Counted from the first letter of the stretch, positions 1 to 13,794 are shown. The stretch: 64,000 nucleotides of DNA from Cervus elaphus (GCF_910594005.1 NC_057835.1:47578001-47642000); one strand, 5' to 3'. Made by a program: numbers and translations. Notes: a model not told the origin generated them from the letters alone.

Positions 1-804
1 TGAATAAAACACTATCACACTCGAAAGAAACATATACAAAGTGTGACCGAAGGTCTGATTTAAGTTTCTAACTGCCAAAGTGTGAAAGAAACCTAGTGGT
101 GGTTCTTCATGAACCTTATTAAACTGATCACCGATGGACTACCATTCATGCTCCGCTGGGCCATTTACAGATAACCCCAGAGAATGAATGACCACAAGCA
201 CAAAAGAGATTTGACTACATGATACGAGAAAAAGGAAATGTAAGTTGACCCAATATAATGGTATCATAATTTTTAAAATGGTGTCAATTGAAAATTCATT
301 TCTTTAAACTCTTGCTAATCTAGGACAGACATTGAAAATAAATACAAAATATCCCCTTGGCTTTTCTAAATTTTCTGAAGAGTAGAATATAGAGCTACTT
401 GTTTTCTGAAAAGAATATATGTATTTGGTATCTGAAGCAGGAATCAATGGAAAACTTTAAGATAAATGGCATAGCATCCATCTCCCAAAAGCATCTGTTC
501 AACAGTTCAATAACTGTAATGTGATTCATTTGTTGTACACAACAAAACCATCTTTGCAGAAAGGTCGTCTAACTCATAAGGGAGGAACAGAGAGATGGCT
601 GAGTTATGTCAATGCTGGAATTGCACAAACTGGGAGTCTGCTGTCCAGATGGGCCGGCCACAAGGCAACACAGCAGCCCCTGTGCTCTGACCTCTCCTGT
701 CCCCGAGAGGCAATGGATAGAACCAGAGATCTGGCATCTCAGGACAGAACAAGATACTCATAAGTCTCTCGCATTTTCTGGAAAGAGATATAAAGATCCC
801 TTAC
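1..804 (-). other. MAL2: MAL2 intron 2 (partial)
   Basis: This is the intronic sequence following MAL2 exon 2 on the minus strand. The donor GTAAGG occupies 804 down to 799. The acceptor and exon 3 are beyond the left edge. I saw no coding exon or confident repeat here; the short reading frames at 521-827 have no recognisable content. Confidence 0.85.
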
Positions 805-975
805 CAGGAAATTCCAATTGGCATTAATCTGAGTCACCATGCCAGAGAGGAACACGCCCAGGAAGAGAAGAGAACAGACGAAAGCTGTCACAGACACGAA
901 CATGACCCATCCTTGCAACAGAGGTAGAGGAACATTGGAGGAGGCGACGAGTATCCACACGAGTCCTCCGAACAC
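805..975 (-). CDS. MAL2: MAL2 exon 2 (MARVEL domain, residues 45-101)
   Basis: This is the second coding exon of MAL2, a raft-associated tetraspanning MARVEL-domain proteolipid needed for basolateral-to-apical transcytosis in polarized epithelial cells. The exon is 171 bp, exactly 57 codons, from VFGGLVWILVASS to NANWNFL. On the minus strand it follows a pyrimidine-rich acceptor (TTTTCCCTTGCAG) and ends at a GTAAGG donor, so both junctions are phase 0. It encodes the rest of TM1 (about residues 45-56, begun in exon 1), a short loop with NVPLPLLQG, TM2 (about WVMFVSVTAFVCSLLFLGVFL) and the start of the next loop. The reading frame is open and agrees with the known MAL2 family along its whole length. 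The last third of the protein (TM3, TM4 and the C-terminus) is off the left edge. Exon boundaries are read from the sequence; identity and function rest on family knowledge. Confidence 0.95.
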
Positions 976-1292
976 CTGCAAGGGAAAAGAAACACAGTGA
1001 CAGATCTGGGCACAGAACCGGACCTGCCTGCATCAGGCTTCCTTGCTGCCTTAGCTCCTCCCCAGGCCCCTGCATGTGTTCCTGAAACCCCACCAGTGAC
1101 TTGTCTCCATCATTACTAAAGATGCCTTCTCTCAGCTGCAAGCCAGAGCTTCTGCTTGGGGGCCTGATCTGACTCCACATCTATTTCTGAACCTGCCTTT
1201 CTGTTGGACTCTTGTCCTCAGCCTATGACCAGGCTCAGCATGCTTTCACCATCTAAAAGTATTTTCCTTTAAAAGAATTTGAAAAAGAATAA

Positions 1293-1387
1293 ATATATGT
1301 TTGTGTATTATATAACTGCATCACTTCGCTATACACTAAAACTAACACAACATTGTTAATCAACTATGCCCCCCCCCCCCAAAAAAA
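1293..1387 (+). repeat. L1 3'-end fragment with C12-A7 tract
   Basis: The text CTAAAACTAACACAACATTG and what follows matches the terminal 3' UTR found in the longer L1 at 9545-9610. It is followed by twelve C and seven A residues (1369-1387). Confidence 0.6.
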
Positions 1388-1637
1388 GTTTAAGTATTTC
1401 CCTTTGACCTTGGTGCCTCTCTATTTTCCTCTCTAAGGATTTCTCTTTTCAGTTCACCCTTTTTACACATTTATCTCTACACCTCCTCTCCTTATTACCA
1501 TCTACTGGCTTCTGCTCTCACCACTTCTCAGAGAGACTGTTAGCAAAGATCAGCCATAAATTTCTAACCTGTCACTTTTCATGGCCATGCTTCAGTCCTT
1601 ATCATGACCTATTCGCACAGGTGAGATTATTGCCTAT

Positions 1638-1830
1638 ACATGGTGACTCAGATGGTGAAGAGCCTGCCTACAGTGAAGGAGACCTGGGTTTGATCCCTGA
1701 GTTGGGAAGAGCCCCTGGAGGAGGGATCAGCTACCCACTCCAATATTCCTGCCTGGAGAATTCCATGAACAGAGGAGCCTGGCGGGCTACAGTCAGTCCA
1801 TGGGGACATGACTGAGCGACTAAATGCTAA
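1638..1830 (+). repeat. Bov-tA SINE
   Basis: A diverged tRNA-Glu-derived ruminant SINE. The tRNA-like head is GTGACTCAGATGGTGAAGAG, followed by the BovB-like tail ending in GACTGAGCGAC. Confidence 0.8.
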
Positions 1831-1862
1831 CTAACTGAATAGCTGTAGCTACAGTACATGAT

Positions 1863-1991
1863 TGGAGAAGGAAATGGCAACCCACTCCAGTATTCTTACC
1901 TGGAGAATCCCATGGACAGAGGAGCCTGGCAGCCTACAGTCCACGGGGTCAAAAGAGTTGGACACGACTTAGCAACTAAACAACCACCACT
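1863..1991 (+). repeat. Bov-A2-type SINE monomer with 9-bp TSD
   Basis: Starts GGAGAAGGAAATGGC and ends in the shared BovB-derived tail. GTACATGAT is duplicated at 1854-1862 and 1992-2000, marking target-primed insertion. Confidence 0.85.
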
Positions 1992-2624
1992 GTACATGAT
2001 AGAAAACAATAAAATTTTTCATCACTTATTGATGCTCTTCTATGTGTTGGACATGAGAATAAGAACTTTAGATATTTATACACCTAATATTCAGTAAATA
2101 CCTACTGTCTGGCACTGTGCCGGGTGCAAGGCATAAAATGGTAAACGATGGTCTCAGCCATCACAGAGTTCACAGTGTCTTATACGAAAGAGGAAATTAA
2201 GCAAGTCTCTCAAATGCTGCTTCACATGTGGCACAACTGGGCAAACGCTGGGCGCTAAACCCAGATGTGAGAAGTCAGAAAACACTGCCTAGAAGCAACA
2301 ACTCAAAGGACAGTGCCAGGGAGAAGGGCAGAGGGCAGAGGAGGTTGTTTCAGGGCAGGAGGTAAATCTTGAGATGATTTGGGGCAGGGGGGCTGAGAAA
2401 AAGCCTGGCAGAGCTGAAGGGCAGAACTCAGGGTGATGGAGCAGCAGGCTGGCACATGACAGCAAAAGAACAGATAAGGAAAATACCCAGATTTATGGCT
2501 GGGGCAAGTAGCAGTGAGTGAGAAAACACAGGAGGAGAAGGAGGAGGAGTGAGCGGGTGAAGACAGTTTTATGAATCTGACAACAACAGTCTCCTCCATG
2601 CTACCACCAAAGAGATAAAGGCTA

Positions 2625-2716
2625 GGGACTTTCCTGGTGTCCAGTGGTTAAAACTCCTCCCTGGTGGGGAACTAAGATCCCACATGTCACACGGCCACAA
2701 AAAGAGAGAGAGTGAG
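2625..2716 (+). repeat. CHR-type tRNA-Glu SINE fragment
   Basis: Shows GGGACTTTCCTGGTGTCCAG, GGGGAACTAAGATCCCACAT and an A/GAGA-rich tail, typical of the cetartiodactyl CHR SINE family. Internally shortened. Confidence 0.75.
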
Positions 2717-2814
2717 ATAAAGGCTACACATACTTTACAGGGTATTCCAGGCCCTTTATGTGCTAACCTGTCTTTTTCATACTTGTCTCTTGCCACTAAG
2801 CCCCTCACATCTTC

Positions 2815-3041
2815 GGTTCAGTTCAGTTCAGTCGCTCAGTCATGTCCGACTCTTTGCGATCCCATGAGTCGCAGCACGCCAGGCCTCCCTGTCCATCACT
2901 AACTCCTGGAGTTTACTCAAACTCAAGTCCATCGAGTCGGTGATGCCATCCAGCCATCTCATCCTCTGTCGTCCCCTTCTCCTCCTGCCCCCAATCCCTC
3001 CCAGCATCAGGGTCTTTTCCAATGAATCAACTCTTCGCATG
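2815..3041 (-). repeat. BovB (RTE) LINE 3' end, antisense
   Basis: On the minus strand it encodes the C-terminal BovB reverse-transcriptase segment (GGRRRRGRQRMRWLDGITD), and the (GAACT)n-like tail appears at its left. Severely 5'-truncated. Confidence 0.9.
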
Positions 3042-6000
3042 TTACCTTATAGCAAAAGAAATGAACAGTCCAGAGACAAAGCTCTTCCATATTTGAGTGA
3101 CCTGACTTATGTTGGCCCAGAATATTGTTCCTTCCCTATGTGTACTTGAGAAACGCCCATGCATAGCTCACCCTGGATAGCACATCAACCGGAAGGTCTT
3201 TCCTGAGTGCCATCCCACATTCAGGCCATCTTCCAGCCCTCTGGGCGAACTCTCTATTGTGGATTTGTTACATGGATGAGAAACACTGTATTAATAATTA
3301 ATGCCCCTGGCTTTCAGTCCAACTGTACTACTAGACCTTCTTGGCAGCAGGCTGTCTTATATGTCTCTGTATCTAATATCGTTTATTTATCTACATGTTA
3401 ATTCTTCCCTACCTCTCAGTCAGGCACTGTGCCAAATTTGGCAATGAAAAACTTAAGTTATAGATGTATCCTAGAGACACGAACAGGCAAGTGGGAATCA
3501 ATCCCCAGCCCCACACACAATACAACAATATAAGTGACGTCACAGAAGCAGGTTATGTCTGGCATATGGAAGGCTCTTAGATATTTGCTTCATGAACAAG
3601 CAAGCTCTTGTTTCCCATGGGAGAACAACTGGAGCACCAAATACTAAAAAAAAAAAGCCATAATCATGTGCATCTTGCTAGATAATATCCAACTTGCTCA
3701 TTAGAAATTATAAATACAAGCATTAAGTTTCTTAAAAAAAAAAAAGAGAGGCCCACACAATGCATTAGTACTTTGAAAACCATTTTGGAAAGTCTAAGTT
3801 ATCACTTGAACGATAATAATGAAAGAGCCAGTCTAATAAATAGATAATAATGTTGTTATATCTCAAGTGCTAATTCCAAAACAAACATGAACAATCAACC
3901 TGGAAAGTTTTATGAAGTAAATCTAAGTCATGAATATTAATACATATTTTTAAAAAATGTAACCATAACCTTAGTAACTATGAAAGAAACAGTGTTCCTG
4001 GTAAAAGATTCTCTGCTCTTTCTTACTGTTTAATACATATTTGAAGGCGATAAGATCTTGCATTTTTTCTTTTTTCTCAGCCTCTTTTTCTTGGTACATT
4101 GTTTTTACTACCCTCTACAAATAGGCAAGATTATTTTAAATACTGTTTATGAAATATACATCACTACTAAATATCTATTAATTCAAAAATCATTTCTTGA
4201 GACTCCAGGTGCCAAAATAAAGAATAATAAAGAACAACGTGCCACTGTCCATTGGGGACAGGCAGACTCAGAAGGATAAGCATCATTATTCAATACAGAG
4301 GTTATGATCACGTGACACTTCTAAAGACGACGCTATATGATCTCTTGGAATTAAGCATAACATGTCATAAGCCTGGACTGGACCTCAAAGTGGCCAGTCT
4401 CAAATCTGCTGCCAAGCACTGGAGAAGGACACTGAGAAAAGAGGTGAAGAAAAAAAAAAGGCACGGTTCTGTCTCCAGGAGCTCTAAATAAGGGAGAAAT
4501 AGACACCATCAAGTCTGATTCAGGAGCAGATTGTGGTGAGTGCTATAAAAAGAGCTCAACGCTGTGCGCTCCGGGAGATGGGGAGAGGGGAGAAGGAGCA
4601 GAAGGGGAGGAATCCAGAAGGCAGGCCGGGGAGGCAGGCTCTGCGGGCTTGCAAGGCAGATGAGGGCTGTGACTGGGGATGCTAAGGTGACACAGTAGAG
4701 ATGAACTGTTCTTGTCAGACTCGACACTACTGTCCTTCCCATACCTCAAAGGCTAGGAAAGGGAACTAAGTGTGTATACGAGAAGAGAACAGACTTGCGC
4801 TCCTATCTGTGATGTGGGTATGGCTGGAAAGAGGGGAGAGGAGGCAGGAAGGTGTATGAATGCCTTCCCCCCCCCGCCCCCACAAATGCTTTTTGCACAT
4901 GTGTGCATGCACACACACCCCCACACTCTACATCCTTAGATCAGAGATTCTGTGAAACCCAGATTTAAGTCTTGCTCACCGCAGTAGGTAGAGGATGGGC
5001 CAAAGAAGAAAGTTTAAGCCCACTCTGGAGATCCACCTTGCTCACTGCAAGACTGTCACATTGGTGAACAGGTCCTCAGGGCCTCGACACAGTATTTCTC
5101 CTTACTCCACGATACACTACCTCTTCTTTTGCCAAAAGCTACTCTTCTCCTGAACATCCAAATATGGCTCCAACTTTAAAAAAAAACAAAAACTGAGCCT
5201 TCACTAACATGACCAATGTTGAGTATATTCTCTTCACCTGATTCTAGGTATTCCTTAGTTCAGAGTATTTACCAGCCACGTTAATTATCAGCATCCTTGT
5301 TCAGTAGAGGTTACTCTGGAGGGAGCTTTGTTTTTAGAAGTGAAAAGCAGAACACAAAAGTGGTTAAAATCTGAGGGAGAACAGTTGGTAACATTTTGCA
5401 GCAACTGGAGCGTGCACACGGCCTGAAGAAGTGGGGAATGCCGGTTCACCGGTGGTGTGTGTGTCTTGGATCTGAGTTCACTTCTGACCTCTTGTCTATT
5501 ATGGCCTTCCACCACTCTCTGGTGTCCTAAAAAGACCGATAATTACACACAAGACTCCCTAAGGCACCACCTTTTGAAATTTCTTCCAGGAATAAAGTCA
5601 GGGCTCATGACTTTGAATCTCAGCCCTGACAAGAAGACAAGCCGACTTCCAGGTAATGCAAAAGTAAATACCTCTTCAAGCAGGTATCAGTCTTCCCCTC
5701 TTACCCCTTGTCTCCTGAGCTCAAATTTAAGTGTACTTGGCACACACCTAAGTGCTCAAATACACCCCGAGTTGCCGTGACTAAGTTGCTACCCATTCCT
5801 AAACCCACGGTCTCCTTTGTGGCTTAGTCTATGCTCATCACTCAGTTTGGCTCCTGCAGGCCAGAGGGTGTGACCTGGCTGAAGCCTTGCCATAAGAAAA
5901 CCGTGCAAGTATTCATCCACACATCACACCAAACTGAACCCTCACAGTTGGAGCTAAAACATGTTTTCACTAGAAACTGTGGATGGACAAAAATACGTAA

Positions 6001-6561
6001 CCCCACGGGAAACCATGGTCTTGAGTAACCAGTAATTCTGGCTGCATGGATTACAGACTTCTCAACTTGGCTTCTATTTGGATGGTCTTCCTATGTCCCC
6101 AAAGGATTCCTTTTGCAAACACCCTTTTTCTTTTCAAATGTCACTTATTTCCTAACAGCGTGCTTTTAAACATGCCCTCCGACAACTTAGCTAATAATTT
6201 CCAAATCACTTTGACACCTTCATCTTAGTATACTCTTATTATTCACTAAATAAACAGGCCAATTCCTATGCTGACCTATTTTCAGTCAATATTTGGAATG
6301 AGACCAGGGAAAGGTAAGTGAAGCTAAAGGTATGAAGGGCTGATCAGACTGCCACTCCTGAGAAACACTTCAATATTGCGAACTTTCTGTATGTAATGCA
6401 TAACCCTCTGTTTCCAATTTTCCTACTATTTACATATTGGACATTTCATCACTTTATATCAGTGGAATGAAAAAACCAGAATGCCTAGAGGAAAAACACA
6501 TCTCCCAACCTGGCTTACAGAGTTAGCTTGAGTATGAGGTTAAAGCTGATGAGGCTAAGAG

Positions 6562-6790
6562 AAATATGAGCTAGTATTTACCTAGCTCTTGTGTTCCAAG
6601 CACTGTTCTGAGGGTTTTATTTGCACCAACTTAAGCCTTACAAACACTGAGAGATAAGCACTATTATTATTCCCATTTTATAGATAAACTATTCCAGATA
6701 GAGTCATTAATAATTTGCTCTAAATTATACAGTTAATAAATGGTAGACCTGGGATCTGAACTTATAGTCTTAACATTATGCTAGTCCAGC
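6562..6790 (+). repeat. MIR SINE
   Basis: Diverged mammalian-wide interspersed repeat. It shows CCAAGCACTGTTCTGAG, then TATTATTATTCCCATTTTAT, and ends with GACCTGGGATCTGAAC. Confidence 0.75.
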
Positions 6791-8730
6791 CCCCAAAAGT
6801 CTAATGTTTATTCCAGAGCAGTTTTTGTAATTTGGCCACGGATTGACTTGGGGTAAAGGGCCAGAATGATTCTCCAAAATCATATCAAATTGGGTAGGTA
6901 AGTGCATATGCATTCTTTCTGCATACAGTCATATACAGTCTTCAATGTCCATCAGAATCACAAAGGGGTTTGAAGGCCTCCCAAAGTTCAGAACACCTTA
7001 TCTTCCTGATAATCTCTCCTATTTCAACGGATGCTGGCTAATCGGGTTCCTGCACATGAAACAATATGGTTAAAGGACGTTTAACATGTTCAGACTATTT
7101 ATCTTCTAGTGAATAGATCACCTATAACTCCGTTTTATATACAACATGTGTTTCAAAGAATTTTTTTAAGTGGCATATACTTCAGTCAACAGATACAATA
7201 ACTGATAGATATATTTACAAGGCAGCCCATAAAACTGCAAAGTCATTCACGATGTGACTGCAGTCCAGTGGGGACAGCATGGGGGAGACTGCTGGCAGCC
7301 TCTCCAAGCCCACCCTCTCCCCTGCAGTGCTCCTCTCCCTGCCACCCTCTCTCTGCACTGCAGCCTCTGCCCCTCTTCCCCTGCACACGAAGAGGCCATC
7401 ACACTGGTCCATGCTTCTGCCCGGCATGCTGCCTTCAGACTTTTTGCTGGATAACAACACTCTGCTACCAAGTCTTAACAGAAAGACTTCCCTGACTGGT
7501 TGAAATCAGAGGCTCACATGCATGTTTTGCACACTGGATTGTGAGGTCAGAGTGGGCCACATTGCCTAAACATCTCTGGATGCTCAGAACCCAGGCCAGC
7601 ACTTTATACTGAGGATGCTCAACTGCATTCTCTTTGAAATGAATGGAAACTCACCAGTGTGTGTAATAGATGGTTCTAGAGGACAATTCTCCAGAAGAGC
7701 AGCTTGAGGCGCTGGGAACACACTGCTGTCTGGAGCTTGGCTCATTCCTTGGTACATGGTGGGTGTTCAAAAATAGGCATGAAGACTCGGGAAGCAGGAA
7801 CATGCCCTTCTCAATTTTTAAGTTATTATTGGCAACACCTACAGCCTCGTACAAGATAGAGTGGCAAGTTATGGGGAAGCTGGCACCTTTTGAAATCTAG
7901 CTCATGATCCCTCTTTCAATCTTCTTTCTAATTCTTCAGTTGAGCCCAAGATTTTATTCAGTTTACCTATTCTACTGCAATGGCCATGGAACTAGTGACC
8001 AGAGTGGTGCTTGTCTTATGCCTTGCCCCATCCACCCTGGCTCCTTCCCATCAATCACCATCTGCCTTCTCACCATGCTGATTTCCATTCAAACTGGTCC
8101 TGGACTAGCCCTGGTACAGTTTTCAGAGGCAAACATTGTCACGGCATTTTGTTTGTTTTGTTTTTAATCAGGGAAAAAAAGGACAAATTCTGAGAAGCAA
8201 CATGAAATGACATCTATAGAAAAGACCTAATGCAAATGAGGATTTGCTATTTCAGTTTATTTGAAAGAATTAAAAATACATTTGACAATGTCATAAAGGA
8301 TTAGACTTTTTCCTTGTCCATTCTGACCTAAACTTCCATTTTGGTTTCTCAAATAGCTGCTACTAACCCTAAAATGGAAAGCCCATATTACAGGAGAGAT
8401 GTATGTTCTGGCTCTTTTTTATTCTTATTTATAATCACCCTTGATTTTTAAAATATGTTTTTCACATGTTTATAGGTAACAAGTTATCCTCCAGGTTAAA
8501 ATGTTCATGCAAAAATATCAATGCTTCAGCATCAACAAGGGCTGTACAAGTCATTGCCTCTTATCTTTCTTTTTACCCCCCTTCTTCTGAAAGCTATTAT
8601 ACAAAAGTTAGGAGTGTTGTCTGTGGTGACTGTTCAAGAGCATGGCCCTTTTCACATAAAATAGGACACAGCAAAGTCAAGTAAACTATAAGCTGCTGAA
8701 GAAGAGTCATGACATTTTAGAAGCTGGGCA

Positions 8731-9615
8731 ATAATAAGCGCTGGAGAAGGTGTGGAGAAAAAGGAAAACTCCTACCCTGTTGTTGGGAATGTGAATTGGT
8801 ACATCCACTATGGAGAATAGAATGGAGGTTCCTTTAAAAACTAAAAATAGTGCTCCCAGATAATCTAGCCATCCTACTCCTGGACAAAAATCCTGAGAAA
8901 ACCATATTTTGAAAAGATAAATGCACCTGAATATTCATTGCAGCATTATCAACAATAGCTAAGACATGGAATCTGTGTTGACAGATGAATGGATAAAGAA
9001 GATGTGGTATATACACACAACGGACTCAGCCACAAAAAGAATAAAATAATGCCATTTGCAGCAACATGGATGGACGGAGAGATGATCATACTAAGTGAGG
9101 TAAGCCAGAACGAGGAAGACAAGTATCATATGACACTGCTTGTATGTGGAATCTAAAAAATGATAAAAATGAATTTACAAAACAGAAATAGACTCACAGA
9201 TGTAGAAAGCAAACTTATGGTTACCAAACAGGAACGTGTGGAGGGATAAATTAGGAGATTGGGATTAAAATATATACAGTACTATGCAAAGAGCATCAAT
9301 AAGGATCCAGTGTATAGCACAGGGAACTCTACTCAATATCTTGTAATAACCTATAATGGAAGAGAATGTAAAAAAATATGTACACTTATATATGGAGAAG
9401 GACATGGCAACCCACTCCACAATTCTTGCCTGGGAAATCCCATGGACAGAGCAGCTCGATGGGCTACAGTCCATGGGGTCACAAAGAGTTGGACGTGACT
9501 TAGTGAATAAACAACAGCAACAATACTTATATATATGTATAACTGAATCACTCTGCTATTTATATGAAACTAACACAACACTGTAAATCAACTATCTGTA
9601 TTTCAATAAAAATTT
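8731..9615 (+). repeat. L1 LINE 3' end (end of ORF2 and 3' UTR)
   Basis: Sense-strand L1, 5'-truncated, from the ORF2 C-terminal region (GCTGGAGAAGGTGTGGAGAA) to the typical terminus with AATAAAAA. It is split by a Bov SINE at 9394-9524. The coding part is decayed. Confidence 0.85.
9394..9524 (+). repeat. Bov-A2-type SINE inserted in L1, 10-bp TSD
   Basis: A SINE monomer within the L1 3' UTR. ACTTATATAT flanks it at 9384-9393 and 9525-9534. It therefore inserted after the L1. Confidence 0.85.
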
Positions 9616-11179
9616 TTTTGTTTCCTCTCCAATATTTTATTATAAAAAAAAATAATCATACAGAAAAGCAGACTGGATTTTACAGTGAATACCTACAGCA
9701 CCTAGATTTTTCCATTTAGCTTTTACCATTCTCTTGTATTATTTTTTTTTTAATTATGAAAGTATGATAACACATTGACAGGAGACTTGGAAAATACAGA
9801 ACAACATTACATATAGCTCCACTATATATCATGATTATTTTTTAAGTAGATAAATTAAGATTTTTAGTTGGAATTTCAATATCAAACTCTCAAAAATTAA
9901 TAGCAAGAATATACAGAGAAGTAGAAGAATATAACAGACCTGAAAAGCACTGTGAACAAATTCTACATGAAGAATTATACAATTTTCACACAACAGTATA
10001 AATAAAAATGTTTTAAATAAAATGTTTCCTTTCTTCTAGAAAGAAATTGGACAAGACTTTAAGCAGGCATACTTCAAAGCTGCCCTTCCCCACTGCAATC
10101 AGTTTCTCTGAAATATTTTCACACACTCTTCGGTTTGTCCTACAGAGCAATCACACAGCGTTTGTTAAGTACTGCACATGCGTGGTACTGGGTTACACCA
10201 GCCTGGCTCCTGTCTCCTGTCATTACACAGTCTTTCCTATTCAGTTGTATCAATGCCGACACACTCCATCCACAGCGCCTACCACCACGTACAACATTTC
10301 TATTGGACACCACAAGACAAATCTCCTCTCCTTAACCTTTTCCTTTGGAGCTCAAGGTCAAGGTTATCAGCAAATTGGTTTAAAGTTTCCCATATTTCAG
10401 TTCTTCCTATTTCTTACGGAGCTGCCAATCAGGGCAAATGACTGCTGAAAATAATCTTTGGCAGGGGCTTTTTTTTTTTTTTCTCTTATGAAGTTTTAAA
10501 CACTCCTTTCTCATGGATAGAGATTCTCAACTCAGAGGCAAAGGAAAAAATCTTACTTAAGAATTAAAATCCTTTCAACACAGGGAAATATATCCACAGA
10601 TAGCCCCATCTTCACCACTGTAGACACACAACGTCCCTTTTGCAACCATTATCTATTTTCTGGTCGAGAGAGGAAAACTCTACACAGTCAAACATTTATG
10701 TGTGAGTCCATCTACAGTCAAAGCTGTGGGTTGAAAATAACCTGAAATCCTTGCCATAGATTTATCTGCGTGACTGCACATGCCTGCTGCATCGCCCATC
10801 CCTCCCCATCATCCTTTCATTAACATTTTGTTTTTCTGGTATAATTCCTCTGTGTTATATATTATACTCAAGTTTGGTCTAGGATCATTTCAGGCCACGT
10901 CCAAACTTTACATCATGGTTGACCTTCTAAACATCAAGTCTGTGTCTCTTCTCTGCTTCTTTTCTTTGTCACACTTCTGGTTTGCATTATCCCTCATCCA
11001 AACTACTGCAATAAGCCCCTTAGCGATCACCCCTGTCTTCAACCTCTCCACGTTATGACCAACCTTCACTACTCAAAGATTTCTACAACACAAGTCTGAT
11101 CAAGTTTATCTCTGTCCTTCAGCAGCTCCCCATCATAGACAGAATAAATGTTATGCCTTGGCTGATCATTTCTCAGCAA

Positions 11180-11650
11180 ACCACACCTTGAACTCTACCT
11201 GCCCTTTTTCCTCGCCTGCCACCTTCCCATGAGTCATGTAAAAAAACACACGTCGAAAAACATTAATCGTTGCCAGAACCTCTATGCCATGGTCTTTCTT
11301 GTCTCTGGGGTTTTCACATATTCTCCTTTCTACCTAGAATTCTCTTTCCCATTTTTTTTTTCCTGTCTATTGAACCTCTACTCATACTTTCAGGTTAAAC
11401 TCAAATGTCACCGTCCCACTGAAGCTGCCTGATATGACCTTCCCAGTGGCCAGATGCACTCCACCCTGGTTTTCAACAGTGCTTTTCATAAACCAATTTT
11501 ATCACTTCAAACATAGCATTATAATTCTTTCCTGGCTTTTACTTCACTGTATAGGAATTTCTTTTAAGAGCAGGAGTTATGTTAATTATCCTCTTTTCAG
11601 GGCATAAAAGAAGGTGTGATGCATAGCTGGTTCTTAGTCATTTGTGGAAT
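11180..11650 (+). repeat. L2 LINE fragment (3' region)
   Basis: Shows CTAGAATTCTCTTTCCC, then AGGTTAAACTCAAATGTCAC and a terminal TGTGGAATACATGAA. This order resembles the L2 3' end but is heavily diverged. Confidence 0.5.
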
Positions 11651-12044
11651 ACATGAAAATGATTGTGGCATCCTAAACACTGCAGTTGGAAGCCTATGAG
11701 TAAGAGTCCTAGACTATCTCACATAAAGAGAGATGTTCAGGATTTTCCTGGGGAATGCAGATGGTTTCCTAAACACTGAAACTGTGAAACACACTGAATA
11801 CGATAATGACCTTTACTCTTTCCCATGTTTAATACTTTCATACTTCTGATCTTCTTGTGCATTATTTTAATACAAGACAAGCTCATTAAGGACAAGGACA
11901 GGAAACAGCTTGCTCAGCCCAAAAGTTCAGATGCTCCAATGGCGTCTTCCTAAACAGACCTGACTGGGGAGTGCTTTGCCTATCGTTCACTTTCCATGGT
12001 TGAGTCTTTATTACCTGAATGGTAGTTATTTGGGGACATATCCT

Positions 12045-12155
12045 CTCAACTAGGTTATAAGCTCTTTCAGGTGAGGCAGGGTCTAAACATCTTTGTTCCT
12101 AGAATGATGTCTTGTGCACAACAGATATTCACTAATTACCTAGTGAATGATTTGG
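12045..12155 (+). repeat. L2 LINE 3' tail fragment
   Basis: Contains AAGCTCTTTCAGGTGAGGCAG, a TTTGTTCCTAGAATG stretch and a TGAATGA-like end, as in L2 termini. Confidence 0.45.
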
Positions 12156-13420
12156 AAAATATTAATTCAGGGACCACAGAATCAAAGCATTAGATTTTGA
12201 AAATGATAACTTTTGAAGGCTTCCCATCTTAAACTAAAAAGCTTTGCTTTGCAAAACTAACTTAATATTAAACTCTTCATAGCAAGCACATGTTGGTAAG
12301 AACAGCTGAGTGCAAAATGCCAGAGGAGGACAACTTGGGTGTCTAAGAGTTGCACTATCTCCACCTGGGAACCCAGCACTATAAATTACTTTACCTGGTG
12401 TTTGGAGGCTGACAATACCTATATCTTCTGAGTTATCTCCCCCAACAACTGCCTTACACTTGAGAGACTGTGAATATGGTACCATAAGGTGAATTGAAAT
12501 CAAATTATCGGAGCAAAGTTACTGTTTAGTGTGAGACACGAACTCCAAGATCATGGTTTCATCAATGATTGATAGCCCAGCCCGTCTTTGTCAGGTTCAG
12601 TTTTCAAGGGTTTAGTTTTGACAGCACTAGGACATAAAGAAATTGCAAGGACAAGCAGGTTTGATAGAAGGTCAAAATTAAGGAGTCTGGGCATATTTAG
12701 AAACCTTGGCAGAAGCTCAAATAAGGGGTCGCCAGAAAGGAAATCAGCAGTGTTTAGAACTCCTTCTCACATTAATTTACAGAGAGAAATTTCTGAAGAG
12801 GAGCCATGGGAGGCTCAACAATTTCAAGGGATCAGAACATTAGAGGGAAATTAGGAAATCAAGGACCAAAGGTGCTTTAAAAGTGTCTCCTTTGCTCATA
12901 TCTGTGCACGTCCTCAGTGTGGACTTTCTAGATAGGAAGAGGGGACCAAGGAGGTCTACATCTCAGCTCTCTTAAAGCACATAATCCAATAGCGCTAAGT
13001 GGTACATGATGAGGGCCAAGAAGGAGCTATAGTTTGGTTCCAATGTGGTCTCTGCTTTCTCTAAGGTCACCACTTCCACTGAAATATTTTGGTCCTTTTG
13101 TTTTTCGTGGATTGGGTTGGGAAAGAGGGATGTTGATATCAAGTGAAAGGTAATGGGGGGCTCAGATTTAAACCTATCAAGATATTTGACCATAACAAGT
13201 GAAAATTAAATGGAACTGGCTTTCGGAAGTGATGCCGTTCTATCTAGATAAGGATCCCAGAAGGGCTTGTGGGATAAGAAGCCAGAGGAAATGCAGAGAC
13301 AAGAGGAAAGAGACTGGATATTTCTGTAAGCCTGGGACTTCTCCTGGAATGGAGCGAGGCAAAAGTTCTAGCAGGGTGAGAGGCTTCTTGTCAACAAAGC
13401 CCCATAAAGGTCTCCCTTGG

Positions 13421-13582
13421 TGGTTCTCAGCCAAGACTGCATTAGTACCTCTGGGGAGATTCTGGAAAAACCTCACGGACTTGAGGTGCTCCCCTAGAGA
13501 GTCTGATTTAATTAGCCTGGCCTAAGGACTATTTTGAAAATCTGCCTGAGCAATTAAGTATGGCGGGAGTTGAGAACCACTG
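13421..13582. mobile_element. MER5A-like non-autonomous hAT element
   Basis: A short element bounded by terminal inverted repeats TGGTTCTCAG and TGAGAACCAC. The interior has GAGTCTGATTTAATTAG and GAAAATCTGCCTGAG, as in MER5A/Charlie MITEs. No transposase is encoded. Confidence 0.75.
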
Positions 13583-13794
13583 GGTTAGATAAATAAAGAG
13601 GATACTGGGGTGGGAGAGAGGAAATAGAATAAATCATTTTCCACTTTTTTTTCCCTCAGAATGAAGCAGAGTTTCCAGAAAGTGTCACATAAACACTGGT
13701 GGTTCTTGAGATGGCGTGTGATTTGACAGCACAGGGATAAGCCTTCTTTGCATATATATACACATATGTATGTCACATATCGTTACATATACAT

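Noticed and set aside
2303..2599. 98-residue minus-strand frame in MAL2 intron 1
   Set aside because: It lies on the MAL2 strand but has no acceptor or donor fitting a phase-0 insertion, and MAL2 residues 44 and 45 already join without it.
5457..5780. 107-residue plus-strand open frame in MAL2 intron 1
   Set aside because: No splice-site context, domain or family resemblance, and it lies within the intron antisense to MAL2. Expected by chance in 14 kb.
10047..10448. 133-residue plus-strand frame in MAL2 intron 1
   Set aside because: Content shows no recognisable domain, and three overlapping frames are open in the same place, which points to local composition.
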